Part shown: positions 41,049-50,820 of the stretch, one piece after another
Layout of the letters: each line of letters opens with the position of its first letter
Numbering within the stretch: the stretch's first letter is position 1
Assembly: GCF_900142185.1 (NCBI RefSeq)
Contig: NZ_FQZZ01000009.1
Location: 42,973 to 106,972, forward strand
Length of the DNA stretch: 64,000 nt
From: Lutimaribacter pacificus
GTDB lineage: Bacteria; Pseudomonadota; Alphaproteobacteria; Rhodobacterales; Rhodobacteraceae
Reading direction: 5' to 3'
The notes under the pieces: generated by a model
What the model saw: only the letters and a program-made list of their open reading frames with translations
What the model was told of the DNA's origin: nothing
The model's database searches: none
Made by a program: the position numbers and the translations under genes

Positions 41049-42143
41049 TCAGAGGTCGAGATACTGTTCCCGTGCGCGGACAAACACGCTGTCGTTGCTT
41101 TCGACGCGGGTCCGCATGACGTTCAGCGATTCGATGAAGCTTTCGGTCACCCGGCGGGTCATCTCGTCGTCGCTTTCGCGCAGCTGCATCATCAGCTCTT
41201 TCGATGCATCCGCCCCGGCCTTGAGGATTTCCTCGGGGAACTGGCGAACCTGCACGCCATGCTCTTCGACCAGCGTCTTGAGCGCGCGCGGGTCGTTGGC
41301 GGCGAAGTCCGAGGCGACCATGTCGTACTCGGCCTGGCTCACATCGCGGATAAGGGCCTGCAGGTCGTCGGGAAGCTCCTGGTACTTGGCCTTGTCGACC
41401 ACCAGTTCGGTTGCCAGGCCCGGCTCCACGAAGGACGGGAAGTAATAGTTCTTGGCCACCTGGTAGAAGCCCAGTGCCAGGTCGTTATACGGGCCGACGA
41501 ATTCGGCCGCGTCCAGCGTGCCCGACTGCAGCGCCTGGAAGATCTCGCCGGCCGCCATGTTGGTCACGGTGGCGCCGAGTTTTTCCCAGACCTGGCCGCC
41601 CAGGCCCGGGGTGCGGAACCGCACGCCCTTGACCGAGTCGAGCCCGGTCAGCTCGTCGCGGAACCAGCCGCCGGCCTGCGTGCCGGTGTTGCCCGACAGG
41701 AAGCCCTGGACGCCGAACTGGTCATAGACCTCGTCCCACAGCTCCTGGCCGCCCATGTGGCGCATCCAGCCGGCCAGCTCGCCCGCGGTCATGCCATAGG
41801 GCACGCCGGTGAAAAAGCTCAGCGCGGTGGATTTGTTCTGCCAGTAATAGGCGGCGCCATGGCTCATCTCGGCGCTGCCGTCGATCACGGCGTCCAGCGC
41901 CTGAAGCGGCGGCACCAGTTCGCCCGCGGCGTAAACCTGAATGGTCAGCCTTCCCCCCGAGGCTGCGGTGATCCGGTCGGCAAGCCGCTGCGCCCCGACA
42001 CCGAGGCCGGGAAAGTTCTTCGGCCATGTCGTGACCATGCGCCACGTGATATTGCCCTGCGCCACGGCGGGCGCGGCGAGCGACGTCGCGGCGGCACCTG
42101 CGCCGGCGATGCCTACATTCTTGATAAACGAACGACGGTCCAT
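41049..42143 (-). CDS. TRAP transporter substrate-binding protein (DctP/TakP-like)
   Basis: Periplasmic binding protein, 364 aa, with a twin-arginine-type signal (MDRRSFIKNVGIAGAGAAAT, cleavage after AVA). The stretch YAAGELVPPLQALDAV, SHGAAYYWQNKSTALSFF and GVPYGMTAGELAGWMRHMGG is typical of the TakP group that binds 2-oxo acids, with R and W residues lining the site. Substrate is inferred from this similarity. It is encoded convergently with its presumed permeases rather than in one operon, which would allow separate control. Confidence 0.9.
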   Translation of the reverse strand: MDRRSFIKNVGIAGAGAAATSLAAPAVAQGNITWRMVTTWPKNFPGLGVGAQRLADRITAASGGRLTIQVYAAGELVPPLQALDAVIDGSAEMSHGAAYYWQNKSTALSFFTGVPYGMTAGELAGWMRHMGGQELWDEVYDQFGVQGFLSGNTGTQAGGWFRDELTGLDSVKGVRFRTPGLGGQVWEKLGATVTNMAAGEIFQALQSGTLDAAEFVGPYNDLALGFYQVAKNYYFPSFVEPGLATELVVDKAKYQELPDDLQALIRDVSQAEYDMVASDFAANDPRALKTLVEEHGVQVRQFPEEILKAGADASKELMMQLRESDDEMTRRVTESFIESLNVMRTRVESNDSVFVRAREQYLDL

Positions 42144-42459
42144 TTTTCCTCCTGACAAGAACGATTGATTGCACTGATCCATGAGGTCGATCTCAAAGAC
42201 CACAATAGCTGTATAGGGGCGGGAAATGGTTGTCCATCCAAGGCTGTAACCGGCACCGCGCCTCCGGTGCCCGCTTTGCTGCCGGATCGGCCGGGCGGGG
42301 CTGCGGAACAAGGGTGCCGGGCGTATGTCGGATGAAAAAACTAGACAAGTGTTTAGATTTTGATGTTAAGTTGTGCCATCAACGCCGTCCGGCAAACTCT
42401 GTTCCCCGTGTCCTGACCGGGAACAGGTGTGACACCGGAGGTTCGGGAGGAGGGAAAGC
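42144..42459. other. divergent intergenic region between dctP and the GMC gene
   Basis: About 316 bases with no gene. The notable content is the palindrome at 42341-42356 and the AT-rich stretch after it; GGGAGGAGG at 42446-42454 is the ribosome-binding site of the GMC gene. Confidence 0.6.
42341..42356. promoter_or_regulatory. palindromic operator candidate upstream of the GMC oxidoreductase gene
   Basis: CTAGACAAGTGTTTAG is a near-perfect 16-bp palindrome (CTAnACAnnTGTnTAG) of TetR-operator type in an AT-rich stretch, about 104 bases before the GMC gene. The TetR gene at 44197 is the obvious candidate regulator. Confidence 0.6.
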
Positions 42460-44097
42460 ATGTCATATGATTTCGTGATCGTGGGCGGAGGATCGGCCGG
42501 GGCGACGATCGCCGCGCGGCTGAGCGAGGATTCCAGGGTGAAGGTCTGCCTGCTGGAGGCGGGGGGCGCGGGCAGGGATATCCTGATCCGGGCGCCGCTG
42601 GGCGTGGTGGCGATGCTGCCGGGTTACGGCAGGATCAACAACTGGGCCTTCAGGACGGTGCCGCAGCCCGGCCTGAACGGCCGCCAGGGTTATCAGCCGC
42701 GGGGCCGGGCATTGGGCGGGTCGTCGGCGATCAACGCGATGCTCTATATCCGCGGGCAGAAGCAGGATTACGACGGCTGGGCCGCACTGGGATGCGAGGG
42801 CTGGGGATGGGACGATGTCCTGCCCTATTTCAGGAAGGCCGAGAACAACGTGAACGGCGCCGACGATTTCCACGGCGGTGCGGGCCCGCTGCACGTTTCG
42901 AACCAGAAGGCGCCGCGCCCGATTTCCAAAGCCTTTGTCGAGGCCAACACCCAGGTGCAGATCCGCGAGATCGCGGATTTCAACACCGGCGACAACGAAG
43001 GGGCGGCGCTGTTTCAAAGCAGCATCTTCCATTCGCCCGAAAAGAACGGCGAGAGGTGTTCGGCGGCGGCGGCCTACCTGCATCCGGTGATGGGCAGCCG
43101 CCCCAACCTGACGGTGATCACCAGGGCGCGGGCGTCGAAGATCCTTTTCGAGGGCAAGCGCGCGGTCGGGGTGCAGTATCGCGTCGGAAAGAAGACGCAT
43201 GAGGTGCGCGCCGACAAGGAGGTGATCGTCAGCTCCGGCGCGTTCCAGTCGCCGCAACTGCTGATGCTGTCGGGCGTGGGTCGGCCGCAGGACATCACGC
43301 CGCACGGGATCGGGATGGTTCACGAACTGCAGGGTGTCGGCCAGAACCTTCAGGATCACCTGGATTTCATCCTGGCCTACAAGACGAAGGACACCGACAA
43401 TATCGGCCTCGGGCTGCGCGCGACGCTGAAACTGACCTCCGAGATACTCAAGTGGCGCAGGCACGGCAACTCGATGGTGGCCTCGACCATCGCCGAGGCC
43501 GGCAGTTTCTTCAGGTCCGGCCCCGATGTGGACCGCGCCGACCTGCAAACCCATTTCGTGATCTCGATCGTCGACGATCACGCCCGCAAGCTGCACCTGG
43601 GGCATGGTTATTCCTGCCATATCTGCATCCTGCGGCCGCATTCGCGCGGCGAGGTCGGGCTGAACTCGGCCGATCCGATGGACGCGCCCAGGATCGACCC
43701 GAAATTCCTGAGCGACGAGCGCGATCTGGCAACCCTGATCAGGGGCGCGCGGAAGACGCGCGAGATCATGACCGCCCCGGCGATGAAGAAATACATCCAC
43801 AAGGAGTTGTTCGGCCTGCATGACGACATGACCGACGCCGAATGGGAAAGCGCGATCCGCAACCGCGCCGATACCGTCTATCACCCGGTGGGCACCTGCA
43901 AGATGGGGGTCGACGAGATGTCGGTCGTCGATCCGCACCTGAAGGTGCGCGGCCTCGACGGGCTGCGCGTGGCCGACGCCTCGATCATGCCGCTGCTGGT
44001 CTCGGGCAACACCAACGCGCCCTCGATCATGATCGGCGAGAAATGCGCCGACATGATCAGGGCCGAATATGCCGCCGCCCCGGTCGCCGCGCGGTAG
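42460..44097 (+). CDS. GMC family oxidoreductase (choline dehydrogenase/AlkJ-like)
   Basis: FAD-dependent alcohol dehydrogenase of the GMC family, 545 aa. N-terminal FAD motif is YDFVIVGGGSAGATIAARLS; the GMC signature 1 region is RGRALGGSSAINAMLYIRGQ, signature 2 is SSGAFQSPQLLMLSGVG. The catalytic His is in YHPVGTCKMG, and the partner residue lies in VSGNTNAPSIMIGEKCAD. AlkJ or choline-dehydrogenase-like enzymes oxidise primary alcohols to aldehydes; the real substrate is unknown. The following TetR gene, 99 nt downstream, and the upstream palindrome suggest local substrate-induced control. Confidence 0.92.
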   Translation: MSYDFVIVGGGSAGATIAARLSEDSRVKVCLLEAGGAGRDILIRAPLGVVAMLPGYGRINNWAFRTVPQPGLNGRQGYQPRGRALGGSSAINAMLYIRGQKQDYDGWAALGCEGWGWDDVLPYFRKAENNVNGADDFHGGAGPLHVSNQKAPRPISKAFVEANTQVQIREIADFNTGDNEGAALFQSSIFHSPEKNGERCSAAAAYLHPVMGSRPNLTVITRARASKILFEGKRAVGVQYRVGKKTHEVRADKEVIVSSGAFQSPQLLMLSGVGRPQDITPHGIGMVHELQGVGQNLQDHLDFILAYKTKDTDNIGLGLRATLKLTSEILKWRRHGNSMVASTIAEAGSFFRSGPDVDRADLQTHFVISIVDDHARKLHLGHGYSCHICILRPHSRGEVGLNSADPMDAPRIDPKFLSDERDLATLIRGARKTREIMTAPAMKKYIHKELFGLHDDMTDAEWESAIRNRADTVYHPVGTCKMGVDEMSVVDPHLKVRGLDGLRVADASIMPLLVSGNTNAPSIMIGEKCADMIRAEYAAAPVAAR

Positions 44098-44196
44098 CGC
44101 GCGGCCTGAAAAGGGGCGATGGAACCGCCCCGCGATACCCCCCTGTTCCGGGCGGAAAGGCTTGCAACCCGCCCGTAACAAAGCCATGTGAGTGCC

Positions 44197-44808
44197 ATGA
44201 ACGAGATGCCCGCCAAACTGAAGGCCCGTGCCGAGCGCAAGACCGCCAAGCGGGAGGAAAAGAAACGCCAGATCGCGGAAAGCGCGATCGAGGCGCTGAA
44301 AGAGCTTGGCTATGCCAACACCTCGTTGCGCGACATCGCCGACAAGAGCGACATGTCGCTGGGGATGCTGCATTACTATTTCGACGACCGGACCGACCTG
44401 ATCCTGTATTGCGTCTCGATCTACAAGGAACAGTTCGTGCGCGACATCTCGGACGCGCTGGACAGGGCCGAGGGCCGCGAGGCCGTGATAGACGCCTTTT
44501 CCGAGGCGCTGGTGGCCTCGATCGTCGATGACGAGATGATCCACCGGCTGTGGTACGATATCCGCACCCAGGCGATGTTCGATGCCGCCTTCCGGCCCGT
44601 CGTGGCGGAGATCGAGCAGAAACTGATCGGCATCGTGCGCAACGCGTTCCTCAAGGCCAATGGCGCCGAACCGGGGGATATCGCGCTCCAATACGCGCTG
44701 CTCGACGGGGTTTTCCGTTACCTCATGCAGGGCCAGATCGGCGCGAGCCCGAAACCCCGCGCGGACCTGGTGGCCACGTTCCGCACGCTGCTCGGGCAAT
44801 TCCTGTGA
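44197..44808 (+). CDS. TetR family transcriptional regulator
   Basis: TetR regulator, 203 aa. An unusually basic N-terminal tail (KLKARAERKTAKREEKKRQI) precedes the helix-turn-helix SLRDIADKSDMSLGMLHYYF. The C-terminal ligand domain is of the BetI-like type (WYDIRTQAMFDAAFRPVVAE). ATG 44197 is used; GTG 44188 and ATG 44206 are alternatives. It lies 99 nt downstream of the GMC gene in the same direction. It probably binds the palindrome upstream of that gene and thereby controls both. Confidence 0.88.
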   Translation: MNEMPAKLKARAERKTAKREEKKRQIAESAIEALKELGYANTSLRDIADKSDMSLGMLHYYFDDRTDLILYCVSIYKEQFVRDISDALDRAEGREAVIDAFSEALVASIVDDEMIHRLWYDIRTQAMFDAAFRPVVAEIEQKLIGIVRNAFLKANGAEPGDIALQYALLDGVFRYLMQGQIGASPKPRADLVATFRTLLGQFL

Positions 44809-44845
44809 CCTGATGGCGGGCGCCGGGGCAGGGCGGTCGCCCGGC

Positions 44846-45517
44846 CTAATCGCCGCGCGGACGGACCCCGTTGAGGAAGATGTCGATCGCCCGGTCGCGG
44901 CGCGCGGCCTGTTCTTCCGGGTCGAGCAGGATGCGGTCAGGGTCCAGAAGGCAGGGGATGGTATTGCCGACCACCATGTCGACCAGCAGTTCGGCGGCGG
45001 CGGCTATCTCTTCCGGGACGATCTCGATCTCGCCTGATTCGGCGCTGCGGGCCAGTTCCTCGTGCAGCAGGTCGGCGACCTGGCCGGGGCCTTTGCGGCT
45101 CAGGCTGCGGCCGAGTTCGGGATAGTTGGGTGCCCCGGCGATCACCGCCCGCAGCATTTCCAGCGGGACAAAGGGGTTCTCGACCCGGGGGGTGAAGGTC
45201 AGCAGGATGCGCAACCGTTCCTCGAGCGATGCGCCCCGCTCGTCCGGGTCCAGCGGGCGGAACAGCGACTGGCTCATGCGTTTCAGCCCGGCGCCCAAAA
45301 GCTCCTCGCGGCTGCCATAGAGCGCGTAGAGCGTGCGTTTCGACATGCCCGCGCGCTTGGCGATATCGGCCATGGTCACATCGTCGGGGCCGCGTTCCGA
45401 CAAGAGTTCGATGGCGCGGTCCAGCACCAGCGCCTCGCGTTCCGCGGGGTCCATCTGCACGGGCCTGCCGCGCCGGCGGGCCGCCCGCTCATCACATCCT
45501 GCCGGTTTGTTCGGCAT
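44846..45517 (-). CDS. TetR family regulator divergent from the RND efflux operon
   Basis: TetR/AcrR regulator, 223 aa. The helix-turn-helix is VTMADIAKRAGMSKRTLYAL, after a basic RRRGRPVQM lead. The C-terminal domain resembles AcrR-type repressors of efflux pumps. ATG 45517 is chosen because AGGAG lies 12 nt upstream; an ATG at 45568 has no ribosome-binding site and would reach the operator region. It is divergent from the acrAB-like genes, whose promoter contains a matching palindrome, so it is their likely repressor. Confidence 0.88.
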   Translation of the reverse strand: MPNKPAGCDERAARRRGRPVQMDPAEREALVLDRAIELLSERGPDDVTMADIAKRAGMSKRTLYALYGSREELLGAGLKRMSQSLFRPLDPDERGASLEERLRILLTFTPRVENPFVPLEMLRAVIAGAPNYPELGRSLSRKGPGQVADLLHEELARSAESGEIEIVPEEIAAAAELLVDMVVGNTIPCLLDPDRILLDPEEQAARRDRAIDIFLNGVRPRGD

Positions 45518-45576
45518 CCCGATCTGCTCCTGCCCCGGTTTTCCCACGAAGGGGTCGGCCCGCAGCATATCCGAAC

Positions 45577-45605
45577 TTTACAAAACTATCCAGTTTCCTT
45601 ATTGC
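45577..45605 (+). promoter_or_regulatory. RND operon promoter with embedded TetR operator
   Basis: TTTACA (45577-45582), 17 bases, TATTGC (45600-45605). The spacer holds the palindrome AAACT-ATCC-AGTTT at 45583-45596, so a bound repressor would block polymerase. Confidence 0.6.
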
Positions 45606-45661
45606 GGTCTCCAATCGCCCCGCCGGCCCGGCGGGTGTATTCTATTCTGCCGGAGATTTTC

Positions 45662-46816
45662 GTGCCGACATTCCGTCTTATCGCCCCGATCCTGGCCGCC
45701 GCGCTCGCTTTCACGGCGCCGGCCTCCCCCGCGACCGCCCAGCAGGCCCCGGGCGGCGAAGCCCCGCCCATGCCGGTCACCGTGGTGACGGTCGAGGCCA
45801 GCGACGTGCTGCTTACCTCCACGCTTCCGGGCCGGGTGGCCGCCTCGGGCCTGGCCGAGGTGCGCCCGCAGGTCAGCGGGATCGTCACCGAGCGGCTGTT
45901 CGAAGAGGGCAGGCCGGTCGAGGCGGGCGATCCGCTCTACCGTATCGACGCGGCCAGCTACGAGGCCGCGAAAGCGGCTGCCGAGGCCGGGCTGGCGCAG
46001 GCCGAGGCGCAACTGCGCGCGGCGCAACGCGAAGAGATGCGCCAGCAGGAGCTGCTGGACCGGAACGTGACAAGCCGGCAGGTGTTTGACGATGCGGTGG
46101 CCGCCCGCGACGTGGCCGCGGCCGCGGTGAAGGTGGCCGAGGCGCAGGTTCTGGCCGCCACGATCGACCTTGAGCGCACCACGATCCGCGCCCCGATCTC
46201 GGGCACGGTGGGGCTGAGCCAGACCACCCAGGGCGCGCTGGTGACCGCCGGGCAGTCCACGGCGCTGACGGTGATCCGCAAGCTCGACCCGGTGAATGTC
46301 GACGTGACGCAATCGGCCGCCGAGATCCTGCAGTGGCGCCGCACCGGGCAGCAGGTGGCCGAGGAAGAGGGCGTGACGGTGGCCCTGCGCCTGGCCGATG
46401 GCGGGCAATACGAGCACGAGGGCTTTCTTGCCGCCGCCGAACCGCATGTGAACGAACAGACCGGCGTGATCGTCCTGCGGCTGGAATTTCCCAACCCCGA
46501 AAGGTTCCTTCTGCCGGGCATGTACGTGCAGGTCGTCATGCCGCAGGGCGTGGTTCAGAACGCGATCCTCGCCCCGCAGGAAGGCGTGACGCGCGACCGC
46601 CGCGGCCGGCCCGTGGCGATGGTGGTGAACGAGGAAAACCAGGTCGAGATGCGGGAACTGACCGTGCAGCGCGACCAGGGCAACCAGTGGGTTGTGACCG
46701 AGGGGCTGACCCCCGGCGACCGTATCATCGTGGCCGGGCTGCAGAAGGTGGCGCCCGGCATGGTCGTCAAACCCGAGGAACGCGGGGCCGCCGAGGCCGC
46801 GCCGACCGGAAACTGA
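45662..46816 (+). CDS. RND efflux periplasmic adaptor (AcrA/MexA-like)
   Basis: Membrane-fusion protein, 384 aa. A Sec signal ([20 protein letters not shown], cleavage near TAQQ) lacks the lipobox cysteine of AcrA, so it is soluble or anchored otherwise. The lipoyl/hairpin region follows: [19 protein letters not shown], an alpha-helical hairpin rich in Ala/Glu/Gln, then [23 protein letters not shown] 45662 has GGAG 9 nt upstream and begins exactly at the signal peptide. It lies 22 nt before the pump gene. No outer-membrane channel gene follows. Confidence 0.92.
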   Translation: MPTFRLIAPILAAALAFTAPASPATAQQAPGGEAPPMPVTVVTVEASDVLLTSTLPGRVAASGLAEVRPQVSGIVTERLFEEGRPVEAGDPLYRIDAASYEAAKAAAEAGLAQAEAQLRAAQREEMRQQELLDRNVTSRQVFDDAVAARDVAAAAVKVAEAQVLAATIDLERTTIRAPISGTVGLSQTTQGALVTAGQSTALTVIRKLDPVNVDVTQSAAEILQWRRTGQQVAEEEGVTVALRLADGGQYEHEGFLAAAEPHVNEQTGVIVLRLEFPNPERFLLPGMYVQVVMPQGVVQNAILAPQEGVTRDRRGRPVAMVVNEENQVEMRELTVQRDQGNQWVVTEGLTPGDRIIVAGLQKVAPGMVVKPEERGAAEAAPTGN

Positions 46817-46838
46817 GCGCGAACCCGGGAGTCCGCCA

Positions 46839-49800
46839 ATGGCCCGCTTTTTCATCGACCGGCCCGTCTTTGCCTGGGTGATCTCGATCCTCATCATGGG
46901 GGTCGGTCTGCTGTCGATCTTCACGCTGCCGATCGCGCAGTATCCGCAGATCGCGCCGCCCTCGGTGCGCATCAGCGCGCAATATCCCGGCGCCTCGGCC
47001 GAAACCGTGGCCAATACCGTGACCCAGATCGTCGAACAGCAGATGACCGGGCTGGACGGCATGCGCTACATGTCGTCCTCTTCGACATCGGCGGGCACGA
47101 CGAACATAACCCTGACATTCGAGGCGGGCACCGACCCGGACGTGGCGCAGGTCCAGGTGCAGAACAAGCTGGCACAGGCGACGCCGCTCTTGCCGGAAAC
47201 CGTGCAGCGGCTGGGCGTGCGGGTGCAGAAGGCGTCGTCGTCCTTCTTCATGGTGATCGCGCTGATCTCCGAGGACGGCCGGCTCGACCAGGCCGACCTG
47301 TCGGATTACCTGAACTCGAACATGGTGGACGAGTTCAGCCGGATCGAGGGCGTGGGCGGCGCGCAGGTTTTCGGCGCGCAATACGCGATGCGGATCTGGC
47401 TCGACCCGTCCAAGCTGGCGGCGTTCGAGATGACGCCGTCGGACGTCGTGAACGCCGTGTCGGCGCAGAACGCGCAGATTTCGGCCGGCTCCTTCGGATC
47501 GCTGCCCGCCCCCGAGGGCCAGCAGCTTAACGCCACGATCACCGCGCAATCCCTGCTGCGGACGCCCGAGGATTTCCGCAATATCGTGCTGCGCGCGGAA
47601 ACCGATGGCGGCCTTGTGCTGCTGCAGGACGTGGCGCGGATCGAGATCGGCGCCGAGAACTATGCCACCATCGCGCGGTTCAACGGGCAGGCCTCGTCGG
47701 GGATGGCGCTGAACCTCGCCTCGGGGGCCAATGCGCTGGACACCGCCGAGCGGGTGAAGGAGCGGCTCGAGGAATACCAGCAATATTTCCCCGAGGGCGT
47801 AAGCTATGTCATTCCCTACGACACCACGCCCTTCATCGAAATCTCGATCCACGAGGTGCAGAAGACCCTGTTCGAGGCGATCGGGCTGGTGTTCCTGGTC
47901 ATGCTGCTGTTCCTGCAGAACTTCCGCGCCACGCTGATCCCGACCCTTGCGGTGCCGGTCGTCATCCTGGGCACCTTTGCGATCCTGTCGCTGGCCGGGT
48001 TCACCATCAACACGCTGACCATGCTGGCGATGGTGCTGGCCATCGGCCTTCTGGTGGACGACGCCATCGTGGTGGTCGAAAACGTCGAGCGGATCATGGA
48101 GGAAGAGGGCCTGCCCCCGCGCGAGGCCACGCGCAAGTCGATGGGGCAGATCACCGGCGCGCTGATCGGTATCGCGCTGGTGCTGTCGGCGGTGTTCGTG
48201 CCGATGGCGTTCTTCGGCGGTTCGACCGGCGTGATCTATCGCCAGTTCTCGATCACCATCGTGTCGGCCATGGCGCTTTCGGTGCTGGTGGCGCTGACGC
48301 TGACGCCGGCGCTGTGCGCCACGATCCTGAAAGCCAAGGATGCCCATCACACCCGCCGCGGGCCGCTGGGCTGGTTCAACATCGGCTTCGACAAGGTGAC
48401 CGGCGGCTATGCCGCGACGGTGGGGTATATCATCCGCCGCTCGGTCCGTATGCTCGTCCTCTATGGCGTGATGGGCTATGGCATGGTGTTCCTGTTCAAC
48501 AACACGCCGACCGGCTTCCTGCCCGCCGAGGACCAGGGCATCCTGATGACCCTGATCCAGGCCCCGACCGGGGCCACGGCCGAGCGCACGCAGGCGGTGG
48601 TCAACGAGGTCGAGGATTACTTCAACGGTGCCGAGGCCGATAACGTGCAATCCACCTTCGGCGTTGTCGGATTCAGTTTCGCGGGGCAGGGGCAGAACAT
48701 GGGGCTGGCCTTTATCCGCATGAAGGACTGGGAGGAGCGGCCGTTGCCGTCGCAATCCGTGCAGGCGGTGGCCGAACGCGCCTTTCCGGCCTTCATGGGC
48801 ATCCGCGACGCGATGGTGTTTCCCATCGTGCCGCCCTCGGTGATCGAGCTGGGCAATATCTCGGGGTTCGATTTCTACCTCCAGGCCCAGGGCGGGCAGA
48901 CGCATGAGCAGCTTCTGGAGGCGCGCAACCAGCTTCTCGGGCTGGCGGCGCAAAGCCCGCTCATCGCCTCGGCCCGGCCTTCGGGGCTGGAGGATGCGGC
49001 GCAGTTCAAGCTGGATATCGACTGGCGCGCCGCCGGGGCCGTGGGGGTGACGCCCGCCAATGTCGGCACGACGCTCAACATCGCCTGGGCGGGTGCCTAT
49101 GTAAACGACTTCAACGACAACGGCCGGATCAAGCGCGTCTACGTGCAGGGCGAGCCCGACAGCCGGGCAACGCCCTCGGACCTTCAGAAATGGCGGGTCC
49201 GCAATGCCAGTGGCGAACTGGTGCCCTTTGCCAATTTCACCACCGAAAGCTGGGAATACGGCGCGCAGGGCATTTCCCGCTACAACGGGGTTCCGGCGAT
49301 GCAGATCCAGGGCTCGCCCGCGCCAGGCGTGACCACCGGCGAGGCCATCGCCGAGATCGAGCGCCTGGTGGCCGAATTGCCGCCCGGCTACAGCGCCGCC
49401 TGGACCGGCCTGTCGCTTGAGGAACTCGAATCCGGCGGCTCGGCCTTCATGCTCTACGCGCTTTCGCTGGCGGCCATCTTCCTGTGCCTCGCGGCGCTTT
49501 ACGAAAGCTGGGCGATCCCCTTCTCGGTCATGCTGGCGATGCCGATCGGCGTGCTGGGCACGATGGGCGCGGCCTATTTCCTTGGCTTCGAGAACGGGGT
49601 GTTCTTCCAGGTCGGGCTGCTGACGGTGATCGGGCTGACCGGCAAGAACGCGATCCTGATCGTGGAATTCGCGCGCGAACGGTTCGAAGCGGGCGAAGAC
49701 CTGTATTCCTCGGTGCGCGAGGCCGCCCGGCAGCGGTTCCGCCCGATCATCATGACGTCGCTGGCCTTTACGCTGGGGGTGGTGCCGCTGGCGCTGTCCA

Positions 49801-49982
49801 CCGGCGCGGGTGCGGGCGGGCGCACGGCGGTGGGCTCGGCGGTGCTGGGTGGCACCATCACCGGCACGGTGCTGGGGGTGATCTTCGTGCCGCTGTTCTT
49901 CGTGCTGGTGGCGCGGATCTTCAGCCGCAAGCGGGTGCGGGACCAGGCCGGCGCCCCGGCGCCCAAGAGCGCCACCGCCTGA
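46839..49982 (+). CDS. RND multidrug efflux permease (AcrB/MexB-like, HAE1)
   Basis: Inner-membrane proton/drug antiporter, 1047 aa, normal AcrB length. It begins [20 protein letters not shown]. The paired aspartates of the proton relay are in [20 protein letters not shown], and the fourth-helix Lys region is [20 protein letters not shown]. Two large periplasmic loops flank helices 1-2 and 7-8. It closes the efflux operon; it must borrow an outer-membrane TolC-type channel encoded elsewhere. Substrates cannot be told from sequence. Confidence 0.96.
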   Translation: MARFFIDRPVFAWVISILIMGVGLLSIFTLPIAQYPQIAPPSVRISAQYPGASAETVANTVTQIVEQQMTGLDGMRYMSSSSTSAGTTNITLTFEAGTDPDVAQVQVQNKLAQATPLLPETVQRLGVRVQKASSSFFMVIALISEDGRLDQADLSDYLNSNMVDEFSRIEGVGGAQVFGAQYAMRIWLDPSKLAAFEMTPSDVVNAVSAQNAQISAGSFGSLPAPEGQQLNATITAQSLLRTPEDFRNIVLRAETDGGLVLLQDVARIEIGAENYATIARFNGQASSGMALNLASGANALDTAERVKERLEEYQQYFPEGVSYVIPYDTTPFIEISIHEVQKTLFEAIGLVFLVMLLFLQNFRATLIPTLAVPVVILGTFAILSLAGFTINTLTMLAMVLAIGLLVDDAIVVVENVERIMEEEGLPPREATRKSMGQITGALIGIALVLSAVFVPMAFFGGSTGVIYRQFSITIVSAMALSVLVALTLTPALCATILKAKDAHHTRRGPLGWFNIGFDKVTGGYAATVGYIIRRSVRMLVLYGVMGYGMVFLFNNTPTGFLPAEDQGILMTLIQAPTGATAERTQAVVNEVEDYFNGAEADNVQSTFGVVGFSFAGQGQNMGLAFIRMKDWEERPLPSQSVQAVAERAFPAFMGIRDAMVFPIVPPSVIELGNISGFDFYLQAQGGQTHEQLLEARNQLLGLAAQSPLIASARPSGLEDAAQFKLDIDWRAAGAVGVTPANVGTTLNIAWAGAYVNDFNDNGRIKRVYVQGEPDSRATPSDLQKWRVRNASGELVPFANFTTESWEYGAQGISRYNGVPAMQIQGSPAPGVTTGEAIAEIERLVAELPPGYSAAWTGLSLEELESGGSAFMLYALSLAAIFLCLAALYESWAIPFSVMLAMPIGVLGTMGAAYFLGFENGVFFQVGLLTVIGLTGKNAILIVEFARERFEAGEDLYSSVREAARQRFRPIIMTSLAFTLGVVPLALSTGAGAGGRTAVGSAVLGGTITGTVLGVIFVPLFFVLVARIFSRKRVRDQAGAPAPKSATA

Positions 49983-50001
49983 CCGGGCCGCCGCCGGGCC
50001 G

Positions 50002-50652
50002 TCAGCGGCCCGGTGCCTCCTGCCGGGGCAGCACGCCCGACATCAGCTGCGCCACGGTCGCCTCGGCGACCTCTTCGCGCGACATCGGGCCCTCGGGAGT
50101 GAACCACCGCGCGATCCAGTTCAGCGCCCCGGCCATGGTGAACGAGATGATCCGCTCGTCCCCCTGCGCGATCGTGCCGTCGGCGATGCCGTCGCGGATC
50201 ACCTGGCGCATGGTCTGGTCGATCTCGCGCTTGAGCGCGCGGAACCGCGCCCGCGATTTCGGGGACAGTTCGTGATCCGCGGTGCGGGTGATGCAGATGC
50301 AGAAATCCTGCGTCATGCAGATCGCGTAATCATAGGCCAGCGAGCGCAGCCTTTCGATGCCGGTGCCGCCCTGCGCCTCGACCCGTTCGGCGGCGGCGCG
50401 GATCGCCTCGAGCCCCTGCTTGACGCAATCGAACAGGATCTCGTCCTTGCTTTTGAAATAATGATAGATCGTCGGCTTGGTCACGTTCAGCGCCTCGGCC
50501 ACGTCGTCGAGCGATGTCGCGTGAAACCCCTTCTGGTTGAAGAACCGCACCGCCGTCGTCAGCACCGCCTCGCGCTTGAGGGCGCGTTGCCGCGCGCGGT
50601 CGGCCTTTCCCGGCCATGGTGACGAAACGTTATTCTGCAAATTGTCCGCCAC
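50002..50652 (-). CDS. TetR family regulator divergent from the liv-type operon
   Basis: TetR/AcrR regulator, 216 aa. The helix-turn-helix region is TSLDDVAEALNVTKPTIYHY followed by FKSKDEILFDCV. The ligand domain contains several Cys (AICMTQDFCICIT). Divergent from the ABC transporter/CoA-ligase operon beginning at 50821 and convergent with the RND pump gene (20 nt apart). The palindrome TTACCCATGAGTAA between it and the operon is a likely binding site. The effector would plausibly be an acyl- or aryl-CoA made by the operon; this is inference. Confidence 0.88.
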   Translation of the reverse strand: MADNLQNNVSSPWPGKADRARQRALKREAVLTTAVRFFNQKGFHATSLDDVAEALNVTKPTIYHYFKSKDEILFDCVKQGLEAIRAAAERVEAQGGTGIERLRSLAYDYAICMTQDFCICITRTADHELSPKSRARFRALKREIDQTMRQVIRDGIADGTIAQGDERIISFTMAGALNWIARWFTPEGPMSREEVAEATVAQLMSGVLPRQEAPGR

Positions 50653-50690
50653 GGGCCCGTTTGTCCGACATTTCCTCTTGCGTCATCAAT

Positions 50691-50704
50691 TTACCCATGA
50701 GTAA
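50691..50704. promoter_or_regulatory. palindromic operator candidate in the TetR/liv-type divergent region
   Basis: TTACCCATGAGTAA: a 14-bp palindrome with one mismatched pair (TTACnCATGnGTAA), 39 bases from the TetR gene start and 117 bases before the ABC operon. Confidence 0.6.
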
Positions 50705-50820
50705 CATTCCGGTCAACCGGGGGGTAATCCCGGGCAACGAGGGGGAGGATCGGTGTTGACCAACGGGGGCTTGACCCGGATGCCGGGTGCGACCACCATG
50801 CAGGCCATGGGGGTATGCGC

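Noticed and set aside
46767..48953. A 728-codon minus-strand frame across the RND pump
   Set aside because: Antisense shadow of the pump gene; same high-GC effect. The frame at 51492-53702 across the liv-type permeases is rejected for the same reason.
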